Positions 1 through 13,655 of a stretch of DNA of 64,000 nt are shown piece after piece. The notes beneath the pieces were generated by a model. It did not search any database. It was given only the letters and a program-made list of their open reading frames with translations, and was not told the origin of the DNA. The DNA comes from Dugong dugon (lineage: Eukaryota > Chordata > Mammalia > Sirenia > Dugongidae), in contig CM057466.1 of assembly GCA_030035585.1 (NCBI GenBank), forward strand, positions 56,427,233-56,491,232, in the 5' to 3' direction. How positions within the stretch are numbered: the first letter of the stretch is position 1; each line of letters starts with the position of its first letter. The translations under genes and the position numbers were made by a program.

Positions 1-378
1 GGACCAATTGATGCATCTTAGATGGGTGCTTGCAAGCTTTTAAGACCCCAGACGCCACTCACCAAAGCAGAACATTTTCTTAATCAGATTTGTTATGCCA
101 GTTGACGTAGATGTTCCATGAAAGCATGGTCCCCAGACTCCTACCCCTGCTACTCTGTCTCTCAAAGTGTTTGATTGTATTCAGGAAACTCTTAGCTTTG
201 GTTTAGTCCAGTTGTGCTGACTACCCCTGTAGCGTGTGCTGTCCTTCCCTTCACCTAAGATAATTCTTATCTACTATCTAGTTAGTAAATAACCCTCACC
301 CTCCCTCCCCACCCTTGTAACCATTAAAGAATGTTTTCTTCTGTGTTTAAACCTTTTCTTGAGTTCTTAGAATAGTGG

Positions 379-3300
379 TCATATACAATATTTGTCCTTC
401 TGTGACTGACTAAATTCACTCAGCATAATGACCTCCAGCTTCCTCCATGTTATAAGATGTTTCACAGCTTCATCGTTGTTCTTTATCGTTGCGTAGTATT
501 CCACTGTGTGGATATACCATAATTTGTTTATCCATTCGTCCGTTGATGGGCAGCTAGGTTGTTTCCATCTTTTTGCTATTGTGAACAGTGCTGCAGTGAA
601 CATGGGTGTGCATATATCTATTTGTGTGATGGCTCTTATTTCTCTAGGATATATATATTCCAAGGAGCAGCATGATAGCTGGATCGTATGGTACTTCTAT
701 TTCTAGCTTTTTAAGGAAGTGCCAAATTGATTTTCAGAGGGTTTGTACCATTTTACATTCCCACCAGCAGTGTATAAGTGTTCCAGTCTCTCCACAGCCT
801 CTCCAGCATTTATTAGTTTGTGTTTTTTGGATTAATGCTAGCCTTGTTGGAGTGAGGTGACACCTCACTGTAGTTTTGATCTGAGTTTCTCTAATGGCTA
901 ATGATCATGAGCATTTCTTCATGTGTCTGTTTGTCGCCTGAGTATCTTATTTGGCGAAGTGTCTGTTTTATGCTTTGCCCATTTTTTAATTGGGTTATTT
1001 GTCTTTTTGTTGTTGAGGTTTTGCAGTATCTTGTAGATTTTAGAGATTAGACATTAATCAGCATTTGTTGTAGTCAAAAATTTTTTCCCAGTCTGTAGCT
1101 TGTCTTTTTACTCTTTTGGTGAAGTCTTTTGATGAACATAAGTGATTTTTAGGAGCTCCCATTTATCTGGTCTCTCTTCTGGTGCTCGTGCATTGTTACT
1201 TATGGTTTGTATTGTGTTTATGCCATGGATTAGGGCTCCTAGTGTTGTCCCTATTTTTTCTTCCATGATCTTTCTCATTTTTGATTTTATATTTAAGTCT
1301 TTGATCCATTTTGAGTTAGTTTCTGTGCGTGGTGTGAGGTATGAGTCTTGTTTCAGTTTTTTGCAGATGCATATCTGGTTATGCCAACACCATTTGTTAA
1401 AGAGACTGTCTTTTCCCCAGTTAACGGACTTTGGGCCTTTTTCTAATATCAGCTGCTCATAGGTGGATGAATTTATGTCTGGATTCTCAATTCTGTTCCG
1501 TTGGTCTATGTATCTGTTGTTGTACCAGTACCAGGCTGTTTTGACTGCTGTGTAGGTATAATAGGTTCTAAAATCAGGTAGTGTGAAGCCTCCCACTTGG
1601 TTCTTCTTCTTGAGTAATGCTTTACTTATTTGGGGCCTCTTCCCTTTCCTTATGAAGTTGGTGATTTGTTTCTCCATCTCATTAAAAAATGCTGATAGAA
1701 TTTGGATTGGGATTGCATTGTACCTGTCGATTGCTTTGGGTAGAATTGACATTTTCACAATGTTGAGTCTACCTATCCATGAGCAAGGTACGTTTTTCCA
1801 CTTATGCAGGTCTCTTGTTTTCTTGCAGTTGTGTCTTGTAGTTTTCATCGTATAGGTCTTTTATGTCTCTGGTTAGATTTATTCCTAAGTATTTTACCTT
1901 CTTGGGGGCTTGTAAATGGTGTTGATTTGGTGATTTCCTCTTCGAGGTTCTCTTTGTTGGTGTAAAGGAATCCAACTGATTTTTGTATGTTTATCTTGTA
2001 TCTTGAAACTTTGTTGAAATCTTCTATTAGTTCCAGTAGTTTTCTTGTGGATTCTTTGGGGTTTACTGTGTATAAGATCATATCATCTGCAAATAGAGAT
2101 AGTTTGACTTCTTTCCTACCAATTTGGATGCCTTTATTTCTTTTTCTAGCCTAATTGTCTGGTTCCCGTTCTCAAGGGGAATGCTTTCAAAGTCTCTCCA
2201 TTTAGGATGATGTTGGCTGTTGGCTTTGTATGAATGCCCTTAATTATATTGAGGAATTTCCCTTCTATTCCTATTTTGTTGAGAGTTTTTATCATGAATC
2301 GGTGTTGGACTTTGTCAAATGCCTTTTCTGCATTGCTTGATAAGATCATGTGGTTCTTGTCTTTTGTTTTATTAATGTAATGGATTACATTGATTGATTT
2401 TCTAATGTTGAACCATTTGTGCATACCTGGTATAAATCTCACTTGAGCGTGGTGAATTATTTTTTTGATATGTTGCTGAATTGTATTGGCTAGAATTTTG
2501 ATGAGGATTTTTGCCTCAATGTGAGGATTTTTGCCTCAGTGTTCATAAGGGGTATTGGTCTGTAATTTTCTTTTTTTTTTGGTGTCTTTACCTGGTTTTG
2601 GTATCAGGGTTATGCTGGGTTCATAGAATGAGTTTGGGAGTATTTCATCCTTTACTATGCTCTGAAATACCTTTGGTAATAGTGTTGTTAACTCTTCTGT
2701 GAAAGTTTGGGAGAATTCTGCAGTGAAACTGTTGGGAGTTTTTAATTACCTTTTCAGTCTCTTCTTTTGTTATAGGTTTATTTAGTTGTTCTACTTCTGT
2801 TTGTGTTAGTTTAGGTAGGTAGTGAGTTTCTAGAAATTTGTCCATTTCCTCTAGGTTTTCAAATTTGTTAGAGTACAGTTTTTCATAGTATTCTGTTATA
2901 GTTCTTTTAATTTCAGTTGGGTCTGTTGTGATATCACCCATCTCATTTCTTATACGAGTTATCTGCTTCCTCTCCTGGTTTTCTTTCGTCAGTTTGGCCA
3001 GTGATTTATCAGTTTTGTTGATCTTTTCAAAGAACCAGCTTTTGGTCTTTTCAGCTGTTTCAATTATTTTTGTATTCTCTATTTCATTTAATTCTGCTCT
3101 AATTCTTATTATTTCTTTTCTTTTGGAACCTGAGGGCTTTTTTTGCTGCTCTCTATTTGTTCCAGTTGTAGGGTTAATGTTTTGATTTTGGACCTTTCTT
3201 CTTTTTGGGTGTGTGCATTTATTGCTATAAACTGACCTCTGAGCACTGGTTTTGCTGTGTCCCAAAGGTTCTGGGTAGGATGTGTTTTCATTCCCTTTTC

Positions 3301-4169
3301 ATTCTATGAATTTCTTTATTCCATCCTTAATTTCTTCTATAACCCAGTAGTTTTTGAGCAAGGTGTTGTTCAGTTTCCATGTGTTTGATTTTTTTTCCTT
3401 GCTTTTTCTGTTATTCTACTTTTATGGCTCTGTGGTCAGAAAAGATGCTTTGTAATATTTCAGTGCTTTGGATTTTGTTAAGGCTTGCTTTATGGCCTAA
3501 TATGTGGTGTATTCTGGAGAATGTTCCGTGTGCGTTGGTTGGAAAAGAAAGTATACTTGGTTTCTCTTGGGTGGAGTGTTCTGTATATGTTTATGAGATC
3601 AAGTTGGATGATTGTAGCATTTAGCTCTTCTGTGTCTTTGGTGAGCTTCTTTCTGGATGCTCTGTCCTTCACCGAAAGTTGTGTGTTAGAGTCTCCTACT
3701 ACTATTGTGGAGCTGTCTGTCTCTCTTTTCAGTGCTGTTAGAGTTTGTTTTGTGTATTTTGGAGCCCTGTTGTTGGGTGTGTAAATTTTTATTATTGTTA
3801 TGGCCTCCTGGTGTATTGACCCTTTCATCATTATATAGTATCCTTCCCTACCCTTTGTGGTGGATTTTACTTTAAAGTCTATTTTGTCAGAGATTAATAT
3901 TGCCACTCCTGCTCTTTTTTGAATGTTGTTTGCTTGATATATTTTGTCCATCCTTTGAGTTTTGGTTTGTTTGTGTCTTTAAGTGTAAGGTATGTCTCTT
4001 GTCGGCAGCATATAGACGGATCGTGTTTTTTTATCCAATCTGCCACTCCCCGTGTCTTTATTGGTGCATTTAGTCTATTTACATTCAGCGTAATTATTGA
4101 TAGGCATGAGTTTATTGCTGTCATTTGGATGCCTTTTTTTGTGTGTTGTTCACAGTTTCTTTGTTCCAC
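379..4169 (-). pseudogene. L1 ORF2 remnant (endonuclease-reverse transcriptase)
   Basis: ORF2 encodes an AP endonuclease, a reverse transcriptase and a C-terminal Cys-rich region. Here it survives as separate minus-strand pieces: N-terminal endonuclease at 3490-4169 (SIITLNVNRLNAP, then a piece with IIKIYTPNN), central region at 2645-3265, the RT core at 1845-2442 and C-terminal parts at 1108-1848 and 379-663 (ending with the VEYYATIKNN motif). The RT active site reads Phe-Ala-Asp-Asp at 2082-2093. A 20-base tandem duplication at 2503-2542 is one of the frame-breaking lesions. Confidence 0.9.
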
Positions 4170-4474
4170 TTAATTTTCTGTGTTGTATCATTTTTCTTTA
4201 TGTATTTTTTTTTCATCTTTTTCATTGTTGTTGATTTTCTGTTTGATGAGTCTTTTATTTTTCTAGTTTTTTATTTTGACTTATAGGATTGTTAATTTCC
4301 TTTGTGGTTACCTTAATGTTTACCCCTATTTTTCTAAGTTTATACCAGTCTTTTATTTCTTTATATCACCTTGACTTCCTCTCCACATGAGAAATCTATG
4401 TCTCCATTTTTTAAATCCTTCTTTTTTGTTTTAATGTTGTCATCTTTTACATATTGACATCTGTTTCCCTATTT

Positions 4475-5556
4475 TCAGTGTTTTAGCTTTGATTTCCTTT
4501 TGTGACTTCCTTGTCTAGGTTGATATCTGTTTGCTCTGTCCTGTGTTCTTGTTATCTGATGTTCCTGATTTTCTAACTGGAGAACTCCCTTTAGTATTCG
4601 TTGTAATTTTGGTTTGATTTTTGCAAATTCCCTAAACTTCTCTTTATCTGCAAATGCCCTAATTTTGCCATCATATTTGAGAGACAGTTTTGCTGGATGT
4701 GTAATTCTTGGCTGGCAGTTTTTTTCTTTTAAGGCTTTATGTATGTCATCCCATTGCCTTCTTGCCTGCATGGTTTCTGCTGAGTAGTTCGAGCTTTTTC
4801 TTACTGACTGTCCTCTGTAGATGACTTTTCGTTGATCCCTAGCCGCTCTTAAAATTCTCTCTTTATTTTTGGTTTTGGCAAGTTTGATTATAATATGTCT
4901 TGGTGACTTGCTTTTGGGATCTACCTTGTTTGAGTTCAATGAGCATCTTGGATAGATATCTTCTCATCTTTCACGATATCAGGGAAGTTTTCTGCCAACA
5001 AATCTTCAACAGTTCTCTCTGCATTTTCTGTTATCCCTTCCTGTTCGGGTACTCCAGTAACTCGTAGGTTATTCTCTTGATTGAGGCCCACATAATTCTT
5101 AAGGTTTCTTCATTTTTTTAAATCATTTTATCTGATTTTTCCTCAAATAAGTTGGTGTCAAGTGCTTTATCTTCAATCTGACTAATTTTGACCTCCATTG
5201 CCTTAGTTGTGCTCCTGTGACTTTCTATTGAGTTGTCTAATTCTGAAATTTCATTGTTAATCTTCTGGATTTCTGATTGCTGTCTCTCTATGGATTCTTG
5301 CAGCCTGTTAAAATTTGTCATTATGCTCTTCTCTAATCTTTTTGATTTCCTCTTTTGCGTGTTCTGCGTTTTGCTTAATTTCCTTCCTAATTTCTTGAAG
5401 AGTTCTGTATATTAATCTTTTTGTTTTCTGCCTCCAGTAATTCCAAGAAATTTTCCTCCTCTGGGAAATTTCTAGATTCTTTATTTTGGGAGCTTGCTGA
5501 AGCCATCATGGATTTCCTCTTTATGTGGTTTGATATTGACTGTTGTCTCCGAGCCA
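4475..5556 (-). pseudogene. L1 ORF1 remnant (RNA-binding chaperone)
   Basis: Minus-strand pieces show an N-terminus starting MARRQQSISNHIKRKS at 5556, a coiled-coil-like stretch at 5118-5321 (IERQQSEIQKINNEISELD) and a C-terminal RNA-recognition part at 4475-4939 (IIKLAKTKNKERILRAARD and GKIRAFADKEKF). This is the layout of mammalian L1 ORF1p: coiled coil, RRM, C-terminal domain. Stops and shifts between the pieces make it a pseudogene. Confidence 0.88.
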
Positions 5557-6880
5557 TCAATAAGTTATTATATTTATTTTATGTTTGCTTACTGTTTCCT
5601 AGCTTCTTGTTTTGTTTTGATTTGCCCAAACAGGCTGCTCGTATGAGCTAGTTTGATTATTGGTACCTTTGAAGCTCTAATATCCTGTGACCAGGTGGTT
5701 AGATCTGATACTAGGTATGTGAGCTCAGGAGTCCGCCCACTCCTCCTGTATGGATTCAGCTCAGGTGCCCAGGTAGATAGCCACCAAGTGTGTGGTGTAG
5801 GCTCTCACTTACAGTCCTAGACAGGCATGGGTGATTGGTGTAGGCACAGGCATCTGGCTGCAGCAGGGAGGCACACACTGAGCAATGCAGGAAGCTGACA
5901 GCCACCCCTGAGGGTCCAGGAGGAAGGCGTGTCTCTGTTCCCTAGAGCGTGTAGGTGAGTGAGTTTTGCAGCCGGACTATGAGCCCCTAATGCTATTGGC
6001 TGTAAGGACTGGGGTGTACCTCTTATTCTTGGGCCCCTATTGCAGGTGGCTAGGTGGCGTGGCTGGAGCCACCAGTCCTCAGGTCTGTGACGTGGGTAGG
6101 TGAAGACTCTGCTTAATGGGCAGAGCAGTGTCAGATGTCAAGTACCTGCCACTTCACAGCTGAAACAGTTGAAGTTAGACTTCTGGTATATACCCTCTTG
6201 TACTGTGGTAATGAGGGCCTACACTGTTGAGATGGGCCCACACAAGTCTATGCAGGGGGAAAGGCACTCAGAGTCCATGGATCCCTTATGCCTGTGCCTA
6301 GGCAAAGGAGCTGTTCCTGGCTTATCGGTACTGGCAGTTTATTTTTTCCTCTGTTTGTTGATTTGTTCACTCTCCAAGGCAGGGAGAATGTCTCCGGCAG
6401 CGTGACGGATCCTACTTCCAGCCAAGGGAACTCGGCAATTGCTGAAGCCGGTCCAGGACCCAGTGCAGAGCAGGGAGCGGGGAGGTAAATGGGAGAGAGG
6501 TTTTTCCCTAAGGGAGGTGTTTTTGATCTTCGTGGTTGGCCATATGTAGTTACTTATCTTTCGCAGATCCAGGGCTGCTTCTCACAGGGCTGGTTCTGGG
6601 TGGCCGTGTAGACTCTCTGGCACTGGGTCTCTCCTGGTGCGGAAAATGAGCCTCCTGAGCACCGCCGCTTGCCTGCCTCACCGCTCATCCCTGAGCTGCT
6701 CAGGCCTGAAGGTCTCAGGCTCTCGCTGGGTCAGGTCTGGCAACTCCTCGCTGCTTCCGAACCGTCTCTCCCTCCCACTGCCACTCAGTCCGGTTCCTCA
6801 ACACTGCCTTTGATGTTCAGTGCTTGTAGATTGCTATATATAGTCAATTCACTTGCTGTCTTGACCGTGCCTCCCAGTCA
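5557..6880 (-). promoter_or_regulatory. L1 5'UTR (internal promoter region)
   Basis: The stretch upstream of L1 ORF1 is richer in G and C than the rest of the window and has no ORF2-like or ORF1-like coding. In active L1s it carries the internal RNA polymerase II promoter. It repeats short phrases such as caggtggctaggtgg and ccaccagtcctcagg, which resemble the better-preserved monomers in the second antisense L1 (22630-23280). Promoter activity is inferred from the family; no element was tested. Confidence 0.7.
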
Positions 6881-7310
6881 GCAGATATTGAGTGTGTATA
6901 CTCTGTGCTATGCTCGATACTGGATGTACTGAAATGAATTAACAGTTCACATTTGAGACTTATATGTTAATCACTATTAGCTCTAGTATTACTTTTTTGG
7001 AAAAAGGAAAGTTTTTTAGCCTTGAGGAATAATTTTAAAGTCTGTTTTCTGGGGATCCCTTTACAGAAATTCAGAAGTTTCTTTGATAAAGAGTTCGTAC
7101 TATGTAAATTCTTTTGAACGTAAGATTTTTCAACAACATCCTTTCAAATAAATGTTTTCTGAATTCAGAGTGTTGTTATACTGGTTTCCTTTTAACAAAT
7201 AAGGTCTAAATTTAATATTTGGAAGGCAGACAGTTGTATTTTAGCCATTACATTGTAAGTACTTCTTTTTTTTTAATTAAGGAAGCAAACTTTTGCTTTT
7301 TTTTTAATTC
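6881..7310. other. Intron sequence, no recognised feature
   Basis: AT-rich intron with no ORF of interest. The first ~60 bases (gagtgtgtatactctgtgct) resemble an old dispersed mammalian repeat, but too weakly to name. Confidence 0.5.
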
Positions 7311-7632
7311 AACAAATATCTTTTGAGCACTTGTTAATGTGCAGGGATCTCATCCATGTTGGAGATATAACAGTAAACAAAAGAGACAATGTTCTTACCC
7401 TCCTGATGCTTGCCTTCTAATTAGGGGAGATAGAAAAACCAGAAATATAATTCTGAATTCTTGTGACTGTAGTGTGGTCTGAGGATCAGCAGCATTGGAG
7501 TCACCTGACAGCTTGTTGGGAATATGATAGGTAATAAGTTCTCCCACCCCCTGACCTTCTAAATTAGGATCGTCATTTTAACAAGATCCTTAGGTCATTT
7601 ATATGCACATTAAAATTTGAGAAGCACTGTTC
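7311..7632 (+). repeat. Old dispersed repeat plus hAT-type MITE (MER5-like)
   Basis: 7311-7445 begins caacaaatatcttttgagca and continues through a motif of the type 'aacagtaaacaaaagagacaa', a widespread old mammalian repeat whose family I do not name. 7466-7632 begins gtggtctgaggatcagcagc and ends gagaagcactgttct, the two halves of a short inverted-repeat hAT-Charlie element of the MER3/MER5 group. Confidence 0.6.
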
Positions 7633-9734
7633 TATAAAGAAAAGTAGAGTGGTATGAATTTGGAAAAGGTGCCACCACTGGGGACCCATGGCTTGCAAAG
7701 TTAATGACACCTTTGTGAGTATCAAAGAAAAGGCATCCCTTTGAGGGTGGGGTCAGGAACAGCCTTGTTATCAGCACATAGGTCCTGGCAAGTGGATCTT
7801 GGGCTGGATGTCAGCCTCTACTGACCTCCTCAGCTAGATACCTTGTGCAGTGAACAGCCTCCACAGCCATTCATAGCAGACCTGTATCACACGTAGAAGA
7901 ATATATAAAATGTATCTGAAGAATAGAATAACATGAACACTTTCATTCCCACTATACAGGGCAATCTGGACAGGTTGCCCATAATGCCAGGTGCCCAGGT
8001 TGCTATATATTTTGTGCTTCTAAGCTTACCATGGTCTACCTCAAAGTTTTTGTAAATTGAACTTAAAAAATATTAGTTACCCTTGAAGTTACTTAAATAC
8101 TTTTTTGATTTTGTTTTGATTTTAAAGCATTTGTTTCTTTTTGTGATTAATAAATAGAATATTAGGAGGATGTTTAAATCTTTCTGTTTGCCTTTCTCAA
8201 TTGAAAGCCCCCCATGTAACCACCCTCCTGATTTTTGTGTTTGTCTTCCCTTGCTTTTCTTTATCGTTTTATCACTTAGTGTTGTATCTTACAAAATTTA
8301 GGATTTAATTTTTCAGAAGCAAAGTAGCAAGCACAAACCTGGCTTTTGTAAAGAGAGAGCAGAATTGCCACTTTTAGATGAAGACTTCTAGGAGAATGTA
8401 AACTGAAAAGAGTCTCTGGGTAACCTCTCTTGCTTCAGCTTCACTGGGAGTTTACATGAATCCTGTGAGGAAGGCAGTGGGCAAGGTCGTTACTGAGTCC
8501 AGGGAAACATGGCTCAACCTACGCAGGACGTCAGGCAGGGCAGAAGTATGGGCTGGATGCTGGGTATTGGGCAGGAATATGGTTAGAGAGGGGGTGTTAT
8601 ATATTTTTTGCTTCTAAGCTTCCCATATCTACCTCAAACTGTTTGGAATAGGTCAAAGCAGAATGCTTTGTAGGGTGAGATGAGGGACCTCATGTGGCGT
8701 GGAATGGGGGTGTGGAGGAGAGAGTGGGAACTTCATCAATACATAGTCCAAATGATCAAGTACATTTGAGAATTTGTTCAGGCTCACTTGGGCAGTGTGT
8801 CCTCATGTCAATAAATGGTACAGAGGCAGTGGGGATCTTGGTGATAAGAGCCTTCAACATGCCTGGCTGCGGTCTGGATAGGTTGCCCTCAATGCCAGGT
8901 GCCCAGGAGTCTTCCTGGGAGCTCTCTTTGATGCCCTGTTATGTATGTGCATTGCCTCTCTCTCTGCTGCATCTCATGTTTTCTGTATCCCATGGCATCA
9001 TCTTTTTTTGCTTACTTTGTCTTTTGGTGTAGAGCACACATTCTAGTAACTTCTTTTGAAAGTGCATGAGAAGTAAATTTTTAATCTTTTATTGTGAAAA
9101 ATGTTTTATATTCCTTACCACACTTGTTTAAGTATATGGTTAGAGGCTTGGGAGTCATTTTTTCAACAGCTTTTGAGGGCAGTTGCTGTTAAAGTCCAAA
9201 GCCATATAAATGGAACTTGCTGGGTTTTGTTATTTTGCCTTTTTTTTCGGGGGTGGGGAGAGGAATAAAAAGTAGGCATTTTTGAGGCTTTGGGTCATCA
9301 GTATTAACATTTTTGGTTTGTTATGATTTAACAGATGTTACATTTTAAGAACAAAATGAGGAAAAATAAATGAAACCGTCTTGCACATGTGACTCTGAGT
9401 GAGTGAACTTAATATAATGGTAAATCTTCAGGGTAACATTGTTTAAGCACATGTTTGAGATCAAATGTCAGTATTATTGTCTGAATATTTTTGCCTGTGT
9501 GTGTGAATGAATTAAATTGTTAACATCCTCTTTTTCCATTCAGTACTGGCTGCTCTATCCCAGTGCCCTAATGTAACTGTATTAATTGTGTGTAGTGTAT
9601 TCTTAAATGTTTTCTTAAGTACTACCACCTATGTCAGTGTTTTAAGACTGTTTTTGTTTTACAAATGCTTTTGAATACATGACAAGGGTTTCATATAAGC
9701 ACACTAGGTCATATTTCTGTTTTTTTTGTTTTTT
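7633..9734. repeat. Intron with unresolved internally repeated sequence
   Basis: No gene. Several phrases recur: ttgctatatattttgtgctt at about 8000 and a near copy at about 8598; caggttgccc...aatgccaggtgcccagg at about 7970 and 8880. The part at 8866-9050 (gtctggataggttgcc) is related to 42275-42420, so it is a dispersed repeat, but I could not assign a family. 8052-8155 is also nearly repeated at 15357-15455 (see findings). Long reading frames here are not supported by any family. Confidence 0.5.
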
Positions 9735-10080
9735 TTAAACAATTGTTTATTATGGAAAATTTCAAACATATAACAGAGTGGAAAGAATAGTATAATAAAT
9801 TTCCACGCACCCATTACCCATCTTCAACAGTTATCAACGTTTTTTTAATGTATTTTTTTTTGGTAAAGAAACCAGGTTCTTTGGATTTGACTGATTAATT
9901 TTTTATGCTGTTCTTTGACTTGTTCCTCTAAATCTTGTATATCCTGTAAACTAGTTGTTAGATCTGGAGGCTTGATTAGATTCAGGCTCAATTTTATTTT
10001 GGCAAGAGTACCCCTTCTTAGTGGTTCTGTGTACTTCCTGTTGCATCATATCAGGGCGCACACATAGTCTGGTTATCCTA
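9735..10080 (-). repeat. Old LINE 3' fragment
   Basis: tttattatggaaaatttcaa followed by a stretch ending in cacccattacccatcttcaa is characteristic of old mammalian LINE 3' sequence in antisense. A related stretch is at 40557-40780. Exact family not determined. Confidence 0.5.
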
Positions 10081-10325
10081 CTGTTGGTGAAATTAAAATT
10101 GCTCAATGAGTACAGCTCTCGTCAGTCTGATCCTTTATAGTGTTTCTTATTAACCTTTTACCTAATGGTTTTAGTAGCCCTTCGGCACACATTTCTTAGA
10201 ATTGAAAGTGGTTATTTTCTTATACCTCTCACTTATTTCTCCCTCAGTAATAAATCATATTAACAAATGAAGGGATTTCGTTTAATAATTCAGAGCTTGA
10301 TGAATGAACTTGCTTATATCCCAAG

Positions 10326-10531
10326 AAGGTCCCTGGGTGGTGTGAATGATTTGCTCTACTCTGCTAACTGAAAGGTTGGTGATTTGAATCCACCTAGTGG
10401 CACTGTGAAAGAAAGACCTGGCAGTCTGCTTCTGTAAGATTACAGCCAAGAAAACCCAATGGAGGGCAGTTCTACTTTAAAGGACTTGAGGTTTCCAGGA
10501 GTCGGATTCGCCTCAATGGCAACAGGACATC
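10326..10531 (+). mobile_element. AfroSINE, long variant, sense
   Basis: Starts aggtccctgggtggtgtgaa, keeps a degraded tRNA-like B-box region (aaaggttggtgatttgaatc), the long-variant insert (gaaagacctggcagtctgct) and the body gggcagttctactttaaagg, ending atggcaacagga. Diverged, so an older copy. Confidence 0.85.
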
Positions 10532-12052
10532 CGAAATAATTTGAAATTTAGAGTGAATTTGATTTACATAAAATTTGTAGTCTTTTTTTAAAGCTAGTCA
10601 GATGCTTTTTTCTGTTCTCTAAAAATACAAACTTAGATTGCTTTACATTACATTGCATTTTTAAAACAAATCATGTAGAATCTGACTATATTAGAATCAA
10701 AACGAATTTTTTTTGCTAAAGGTTACATATTCCACTTTGGAGTGTTAGAAACTTCCTTTGTAAAGTTATACAGTGGTTAATTGTGCACAAATCATCAAGT
10801 GAAGCAAGGCAATGATGAACTCTAAATTCAGGATGTAATTACCTCTGTTGGGAGGTAGGAGGATGGGATTAGGGAGAGGTATAGGGGACTTGAAAAGTAC
10901 TGCTAATATTCTTTTTCTTAGGGTGAGTAGTAAGTACATGGATGTTCATTTTATTTTTTTATTATTAAAGTTTACACTCCATATTTTTATAATATGTAAT
11001 TTATTTCAAAATTAAAAAGAATAAATGGCCTCATTTTCTAATAGAATATAAAGTATTTCTGAAGATATTCATTAAATCGTAAACATTAAAAGTTTTTATC
11101 TCCACAAAAATGCCAAAAAGTATCTAGCTTACAAAACTACTTCTTTAATATAGGATAAAAAAAGAAAAGGTAATTGTATATCTTATTTGAGGCAATAGCC
11201 TGTTTTTTAAGTTCGTGCTTTTAAAATTATATTTAACATGGGCCTGTCCTTCTAAGTATGGAGTGGATGTATGTGGCTGACTATAGGTGTTAGGATGGTG
11301 AAAGGTGATCTGAATTGCATGTGTGCAGCTTTCCACTCTTAGTTGTAGAATATCCAACTTTAATGCTCATTTGTTTGTCATTTTTGTGGACTTAAATGTA
11401 GGCCCTTAAGCAATGGCATCCCAGTATTTTTTATATCGAATGGGTTTAGGAATCAGACTCATTGAATGTGGGGCCTAGAGACTGTGTCTGAATTTCTGTT
11501 GTAGACATGCTGATTTAGCTTAGATGGCCTGTTTGGGGGCAACTGAGGGATTCTGCTGTAGGAGCAAAAACAACTCAGGTCCTCTTTGAGCATTGCCACT
11601 GATTTAAGAGCCTTGTCTTGTCCACTCTTAGCTGACCAAAGGGCAGGTTTATCTTAAATCATTTTGGGTATTTGGTCAAAAATTCTAAATTTTGTATAGA
11701 ATATGTGGGTTTAGAAGAAAACACTATTCTAAAAAGAAACCCTTTAACAATACAAAGTATTAAATTTTGTATACAATTACACATTTTCTGACAGTCTGTT
11801 ACTGTAACTGCTAAGCCTCCCAATTTAAAATTTCCTCAGGTGGTTTAGAAGTTACCTTGTAATTGTTACAAAATATGTCTCTAATAATAATTTAATTATA
11901 TATAGAAGTAACATGTATTTGGCAAATAATTAATTTTCATGATCCTGTTACACAGGATGATAGGTGAAATGATTTTTAAGATTGAAATACAATAATTAAA
12001 AGAGGTAACCTCCCCCTCCCTAAAAAATTATTTTCTCACAACATTCTGTTAG
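10532..12052 (+). other. Intron before window exon 1, no recognised feature
   Basis: AT-rich intron with scattered A and T runs and no clear repeat family, RNA gene or ORF. It ends in the acceptor ttctgttag of window exon 1. Confidence 0.6.
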
Positions 12053-13189
<1,137 letters not shown>

Positions 13190-13480
13190 GAACTTCATAA
13201 TGAGTAGTTTGTATAGATTGATCACATTCTTTTTTGATGGCTGAGTAGTACTCCATCAAATGGCTATGCCATTATTTATTTAATCTGATTTTTGTTGGAT
13301 ATCTGGTTTTTGTTTTTTCTTTTACTGTTGCATAAAGTATTGCAGTAAACATTGTGTGCACATGTCTTTGCACACTTATAGGTATATGTTCTCAGGATAG
13401 ATTCCTAGAAGTGCAATTGTTGGGTTAGAGTATCACATTAAAACAATTTGACCCCATGTCTCTTTGGCCAGGATTGAGGT
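13190..13480 (-). repeat. Old L1 3' fragment, antisense
   Basis: ggctgagtagtactccatca, gttgcataaagtattgcagt and agattcctagaagtgcaatt are antisense forms of the end of ORF2 in old L1s (compare the VEYYATI-coding end in the younger L1 at 379-663). Strongly diverged. Confidence 0.75.
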
Positions 13481-13655
13481 AAATGTGATGCTCTAGCAGC
13501 AAAGGAAGCTATAAAAGAGAGTTGGGTTTTGTGTGTGTGTGTATATGTGTTTTATATATGTGTAAAGGAACTCCTTTCCTTAATAGAGTAAGTATATACT
13601 GATCACCCTTCCTTAATAGACTGTAATACTTACTGATACCTACTTACATGCCAGG

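Larger units (their letters stand above)
1..6880 (-). mobile_element. Antisense L1 LINE, nearly full-length, inactive
   Basis: Minus-strand fragments line up as a complete L1: 3'UTR (1-378, continuing left of the window), ORF2 (379-4169), inter-ORF spacer, ORF1 (4475-5556) and a GC-richer 5'UTR to about 6880. The reading frames are split by many stops and shifts, so it is dead. The 3'UTR sequence near 30-60 (cttttaagaccccagacgcc) recurs in the two other antisense L1s at 19320 and 43430, so all three belong to related subfamilies. The 5' limit is estimated from where similarity to the L1 at 18651-24240 fades. Confidence 0.93.

Noticed and set aside
8694..9032. 112-codon open frame
   Set aside because: Overlaps a dispersed repeat related to 42190-42420 and has no recognisable domain.
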